DNA of 64,000 nt. It comes from Chaunax sp. Z400. Lineage: Eukaryota; Chordata; Actinopteri; Lophiiformes; Chaunacidae. The position numbers and the translations under genes are program-made. Positions 61,501-64,000 of this stretch are shown here, piece by piece. The notes below the pieces were generated by a model. It worked only from the letters and a program-made list of their open reading frames with translations. It was not told where the DNA came from and did not search any database. Location of the stretch: contig CM075194.1 in assembly GCA_037577475.1 (NCBI GenBank), positions 22,554,492 through 22,618,491 of the forward strand, in the 5' to 3' direction. Position 1 is the first letter of the stretch; each line of letters opens with the position of its first letter.

Positions 61501-63396
61501 CATCTTAAAAAGTAGGCCTTTGACAATTATTCATCACCTGATATGATACCATCACAATACTTGGATGGGGATTTGATTCAGAATTGGTTCTTGACTGAAT
61601 GAATAGATTAGGGAGCACTACTGTATTTTCAGTCATTTGTTCCATAAGCCAAGCAATCAACTGCATTAATTATTAATAAATGGATTATTTTGATAGCCAA
61701 TTTAACATTCTCCCTCCTGTTTGAGCATCGTATCGGCAGAAACTATATACTGCGCATTTAAAAGTCTTTTATTCAAACCCATGGTGGAAACATTGATTGC
61801 AGACCAATTTGAAATTAATTACTTCAATATTTCAAACAAATGTGTGTGTGTGTGTGTTCGCTACAGGGTAAGAATGCCTTCTTCAGAGATCTAACAACCA
61901 TCCAGCTGATGCCCAGTGGAGACATGGACCCAGGCCTGGTGTTGATAAGACAAGAGGTGAGTACTTCTGAGGAGAAGTTTAAGAAAAAATGAAGACAAAC
62001 AAATGGTTTTGTGTTTCAACACTTATGCCGACCTTACACCTAACGACTTCTCAAGAGATTTCACTGTCGCAGACAAATTTCCAATGTCTTAATATAATCA
62101 GGATAGTTTTACCAGAGTTGAGGCTCGCTCCCGTCATCTGGATTGTTTGGTGGTCAGAAAACTGAGTCTGAGCTGTCTTAAGTCGGTCTTTTCCTCATCT
62201 TGACGTTCCGATAAAATCAGACGTGTTTAATATTATCATAAGTCTTTAGTCTTGGCTCATGCAAATAGTTACGTTCAATCAGGTGAACATTGTCAACGAC
62301 CAATAGGTGCGCTCTCTCTAGCACCAAACAGGAAGCAGCAAACCGGGTAGATACGAGGGACTCTGGGATCCTCGATTCTCTTGAACGGTGGAAAAAGAGG
62401 AGAAATTGGAGGTGTGAAGTGAACATGAACGTCTGTCTGATGTGTCCTCCCTCTGGTACCTCAACAGAGTGGAGAAGGAAAAGAAGTGGGCAGAAGTCGC
62501 TGTCCCTGTTCTCTCAACCAACGTCTGATTCTTTTTGGCTGTTGTTTCAGTACAAATCACTACAGACACACAGGAGGGCAGCTGTGGCTTCTATTTTGTT
62601 TAATGGTTTCTTTCTTTGTTCATTTTCCACCAGCAGCATTATGGGAAATAATCTCAATAGAATCTCAGTGCAGTCTTGTACTTAGTGACCTCAGTCTCAA
62701 TAAAATCAATAAATGAAATTGTATAGTGTGTGATGACTCATGACAAATTGTCTTGAGATGTGAGTGGGTGTAAACATGAATCTTTTTTCAGATTCTTCTA
62801 GTGTAAGGTAGGCATTATTATCACTTTTCTAATCCCATCTCCTTCTTTCTCACATTCCTACTCTTTGTCAGTTCCTCCTCCGGGTGCTGACCGGCTGGGT
62901 GCAGGCTATAGATGATTTTTCCAGCTCAGCCCCTGGCACCAGTTCCCCTCCTGTCCCCTCTAGTGGCCCAAAGGCTGGCTGGTGGCCCGCAATGTGTCTG
63001 GATCTGGCCTCTCTGCTGCAGGTCAACCCCGACATCTTGAGACGCCACCTCGTATGCGAGCTCTACAACCAGGGCCTGGACCTGCGGGCTGAAGAGGTAA
63101 GAGGTAGAAAATAGAGATAATGACCACTTTTGTTAAACCTTTATTCTGAATGCAGTGTTTGATGTCATACAATCAAATGGGATGCTCTGACTTGTCATCT
63201 TATGTGCTTGGTTTCACATCTTATCACCCAGGTGATGTTAGGGGTGGAAGATAAGGATGTGCTGGGCTCCCAGCTGCTGGTGCTGACTGGCCAGAGGCTG
63301 AGCTACTCGCTGCTCCACAACCAAAGCCAGACGCAGGCGGCCATGGAGCTGCTTGCCCGTCTGCCCCCCACCCTCTGCACATGGCTAAAAGCTATG
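41181..63396 (+). CDS. rab3gap2: Rab3 GTPase-activating protein non-catalytic subunit (3' end outside window)
   Basis: 34 coding exons were placed by eye, using GT-AG junctions and matching phases throughout. They sum to 3,972 nt = 1,324 codons with no stop, against roughly 1,390 residues known for the vertebrate protein. The final C-terminal exon or exons lie beyond 64000. The order of landmarks is that of RAB3GAP2: MSCSLLEFCRLQELRTVRDF at the start, WLQDCVVSLSP, STGRPDWTCVVVGFSSGYVR, PGVTEQHEELSILYPAALVT, PPPLAYKKWGLQDMDTIVDH, SGWLGW, FGRVTLLDLARGISIRMWKG, SDKKSERAKDMHLL, SPWWQQ, HCCWEYVVQWNKDPE, VGKAPKDRLCRRDVGM and LLARLPPTLCTWLKAM at the last visible exon. With RAB3GAP1 it forms a cytosolic/ER heterodimer that stimulates GTP hydrolysis by Rab3 and acts as exchange factor for Rab18. 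The N-terminal half is a WD/beta-propeller-like domain. Function is by orthology. Confidence 0.97.
42663..42685. repeat. (AAT)n microsatellite in rab3gap2 intron 2
   Basis: Seven or eight aat units followed by 'aattttatttgtacaaaaaa', a common fish repeat start. A GT/CT-rich tract is at about 43283-43330 in the same intron. Confidence 0.85.
44362..45841 (-). mobile_element. Tc1-like transposon with both ends, in rab3gap2 intron 4
   Basis: The left end is ctgagcaac (44362-44370) and the right end is its complement gttgctcag (45833-45841), each bordered by TA (44360-44361 and 45842-45843), as Tc1/mariner elements require. On the minus strand 45159-45509 encodes ITFIDKSRFNLHRADGRRRV (first catalytic Asp region) and RFGGVVMMWGAIANGWRSEC. 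The rest of the DD34E transposase is broken by stops and frameshifts. The element is 1,480 bp because a SINE sits in it; without that it would be about 1.16 kb. It lies antisense to the host gene. Confidence 0.88.
44441..44758 (+). mobile_element. tRNA-derived SINE nested in the Tc1 element
   Basis: The sister Tc1 copy at about 19380-19440 runs uninterrupted across this position. The insert opens with pol III boxes: A 'tggctcagtgctagagc' and B 'ggttcaatccc' (44488-44498). It has a body 'cagtctacatgtcgaggtgt' and ends 'aagcgctttgagtggtcagt ... gcgctatataagtacagtcc', a well-known percomorph-type SINE tail. Confidence 0.85.
46600..46890. repeat. Interspersed repeat in rab3gap2 intron 7
   Basis: 'atgcccctgccgaagggggc', 'ccgctggatagaattaaatg' and 'tagtagcgggggcatctttg' are motifs I associate with a dispersed fish repeat. 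It is non-coding and the boundaries are approximate. Confidence 0.5.
48475..49200 (+). mobile_element. LINE 3' fragment in rab3gap2 intron 9
   Basis: A plus-strand frame with stops reads RRRLVATTFMCVLDYSDVLD and HALDTVCHAALRFLTYFKAL (RT-distal LINE region), then 'FAAPSAWSQLQNDLNLKELV'. The 3' end 'gtaaaagagattttttacct' and 'ggttaaagg' is a typical LINE tail. Same orientation as the host gene. Confidence 0.75.
49602..51798. mobile_element. 2.2-kb element with terminal inverted repeats in rab3gap2 intron 10
   Basis: Left end tacaaccctgattccagaa with 'ttgggac' and 'gtgtaaaacata'. The right end, inverted, reads tacaaccccaattccgaaaa, then 'catgggatgtgtgtaaaac'. These form an imperfect inverted repeat of about 45 bp. 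The outer TA on both sides suits a TA-targeting element. The interior near the left end resembles the family at 1491-2022. No intact transposase; a V-SINE lies inside. Confidence 0.65.
51028..51243 (-). mobile_element. V-SINE fragment within the intron-10 element
   Basis: Minus-strand core 'gcatgttctccctgtgtctt' and 'ttctccggcttcctcccacc', with box B (complement of 'gatttgaaccc') and a truncated head at about 51243. Same family as 18955-19281. Confidence 0.75.
51908..55805 (+). CDS. rab3gap2: rab3gap2 exons 11-20 (about residues 325-734)
   Basis: Exons: 51908-51987, 52576-52668, 52765-52904, 53285-53480, 53588-53731, 54206-54288, 54362-54426, 54534-54624, 54808-54929, 55592-55805. This block holds the strongly conserved SQPLLSHVALAVASKLTSAL, RRHGESICLSPCNTLAGVTD and VIYAPRRGILEVWAMQQGPR stretches, then the divergent linker after SERAKDMHLLKRL. 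Exon 20 also begins at a tandem acceptor (cactcagcag), allowing start at 55592 or 55595. Exons 17-20 are the least conserved part compared with my memory of the mammalian protein. Confidence 0.92.
52225..52400. repeat. Dispersed repeat fragment in rab3gap2 intron 11
   Basis: 'gagcgcaaacctccgccaag' and 'aatttcatgaaaatctgtcc' are parts of a common fish repeat. 'cacctctaggatatgctaca' plus 'tccatctttggtgaaaattt' also occurs at about 6108-6150. Confidence 0.6.
53073..53140. mobile_element. Palindromic mini-element, second copy (intron 13)
   Basis: It starts taccagtcaatagtttggac and folds back with 'gtgtccgaatttttgaca'. It is less perfect than 35581-35651, and the last bases of the right arm are missing. 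Confidence 0.75.
56059..63396 (+). CDS. rab3gap2: rab3gap2 exons 21-34 (about residues 735-1324)
   Basis: Exons: 56059-56156, 56379-56487, 56592-56752, 57349-57523, 57669-57845, 58044-58150, 59760-59826, 59989-60059, 60147-60182, 60334-60408, 60959-61174, 61867-61956, 62872-63096, 63232-63396. The block covers the C-terminal helical region: LLSLLLSVWLQREKEMLQKP, GGIADSVSKWVFRHSLAPER, an acidic insert (GGEQMEQEKSQDDTDETA), FIVKRFSAAAYLMEK, YPLVQHHCLLASLLYAAMTF and SQLLVLTGQRL. Exon 29 is 36 nt. After exon 34 the donor gtaaga opens an intron that runs off the window. Confidence 0.93.
58428..59372. repeat. (TATTA)n-type satellite, about 945 bp, in rab3gap2 intron 26
   Basis: Five-base units TATTA with TACTA, TACAT and CACTA variants repeat without break. 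The plus strand contains no stop triplet over most of its length, so all three frames appear open and give Tyr/Ile/Leu-only 'proteins'. A stretch beginning ttacactgttatattatatt at 58510 recurs at 58923 with over 100 near-identical bases, showing larger internal duplication. Confidence 0.95.
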
Positions 63397-64000
63397 GTAA
63401 GAGACCAAAATAATGTCAGCTTATGCACTGGAGACATTTCAGTCACAGGTTCTAAGGCTGATTTCCATGATGTATTTATATACCAGTACTTTTCATTCAG
63501 TTCAACTCTTGTCTTCCAGTATTTACTGAGGCACCATAAATCACAAATCCTCAAAGCAGCAACAAATACTGAAAAATCTAGGTAATAACTAGACAGGAAG
63601 ATGATGCTGGTTACTGGACTGACCTGAAATGGATCTTTGGAAAAAACGCGATGAGCAAGACAGTGAACAGACCTGTGAATAATTAGATCTGATCCAAATT
63701 ATTGACGATTCGAAAACACCATAAAAAAACAACGCTGCAGAAAGGAGCAGCTGAAATACAAGAAATAAACAATGAATTTTAGGAGGAAATGGCTTAACAC
63801 CAGTGAAATCATCTGTCAATAGAGTAAATCATTTTACCTGTCAAGAAAACTTAAAAGAAGTCGTTCAGTCTAGACATAAGTAGATTTTTTTTTAAACTAG
63901 TCAATTATTTTTAAAACAAAATAATTTATCTCATGTTTCCAAATCTAAGATTTGAAATCTTGTCAAGTAAAGAATAATTTGCCGAGAACAAACACCGGTA
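63397..64000 (+). other. rab3gap2: Start of the last visible rab3gap2 intron
   Basis: AT-rich intronic sequence after the donor at 63397. The expected C-terminal exon (beginning near Asp-Pro-Gln in orthologues) was looked for and not seen. Confidence 0.6.

Noticed and set aside
63400..64000. Last rab3gap2 exon within the window
   Set aside because: No stretch here resembles the known C-terminus or has matching splice phase; it must lie further right.

Overview
The window is vertebrate nuclear DNA, almost certainly from a teleost fish. The coding material is split by GT-AG introns. The repeats are of kinds familiar from fish genomes: Tc1-like transposons, tRNA-derived SINEs with the V-SINE central core, L2-like LINEs, a hAT-type MITE and long (GT)n tracts. 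The best-read genes are vertebrate orthologues. No bacterial operon, CRISPR array or prokaryotic feature is present. All gene names rest on my recognition of protein families; no search was run.

Layout. 1-1.2 kb: end of a Tc1-like element, then a frame-broken C2H2 zinc-finger gene (minus). 1.5-13.8 kb: repeat-rich, with a DNA-transposon-like repeat, several decayed copies of a segment that also lies upstream of the GTPase gene, a 4x52-bp tandem repeat, an L2-like LINE (6.7-7.9 kb), two insertions with repeat or LTR-like character, and microsatellites. 14.0-16.4 kb: an intact two-coding-exon IRG-family immunity-related GTPase with a non-coding first exon and a TATA-like box. 17.6-20.9 kb: a hAT-type MITE with a perfect 8-bp target duplication, a V-SINE, a Tc1 fragment and a rearranged Ty3/gypsy fragment. 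23.5-28.96 kb (minus): a complete four-exon pth2 (TIP39) gene, whose last intron holds about 2.3 kb of a 44-bp minisatellite with an 11-monomer higher-order repeat. 31.7-34.5 kb (minus): an ABHD8-like alpha/beta hydrolase lacking its N-terminal exon and disrupted in two places. 34.9-40.4 kb: LINE remnants, an AT microsatellite containing a palindromic MITE, and a broken minus-strand LINE.

41.18 kb to the right edge: rab3gap2, the non-catalytic subunit of the Rab3 GTPase-activating complex. I could place 34 consecutive coding exons (1,324 codons), and every junction keeps the frame. The final exon or exons lie past the window. Its introns have collected a Tc1 element carrying a nested SINE, a LINE fragment, a 2.2-kb element with terminal inverted repeats carrying a V-SINE, a palindromic MITE, and about 945 bp of a (TATTA)-type satellite.

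The genes do not form a pathway. They are an innate-immunity GTPase, a neuropeptide hormone, a hydrolase remnant and a Rab regulator lying side by side. I did not find a convincing new biological system. The most distinctive items are the higher-order minisatellite inside pth2, the decayed ABHD8 copy, the nested transposons and the head-to-head gypsy fragments.
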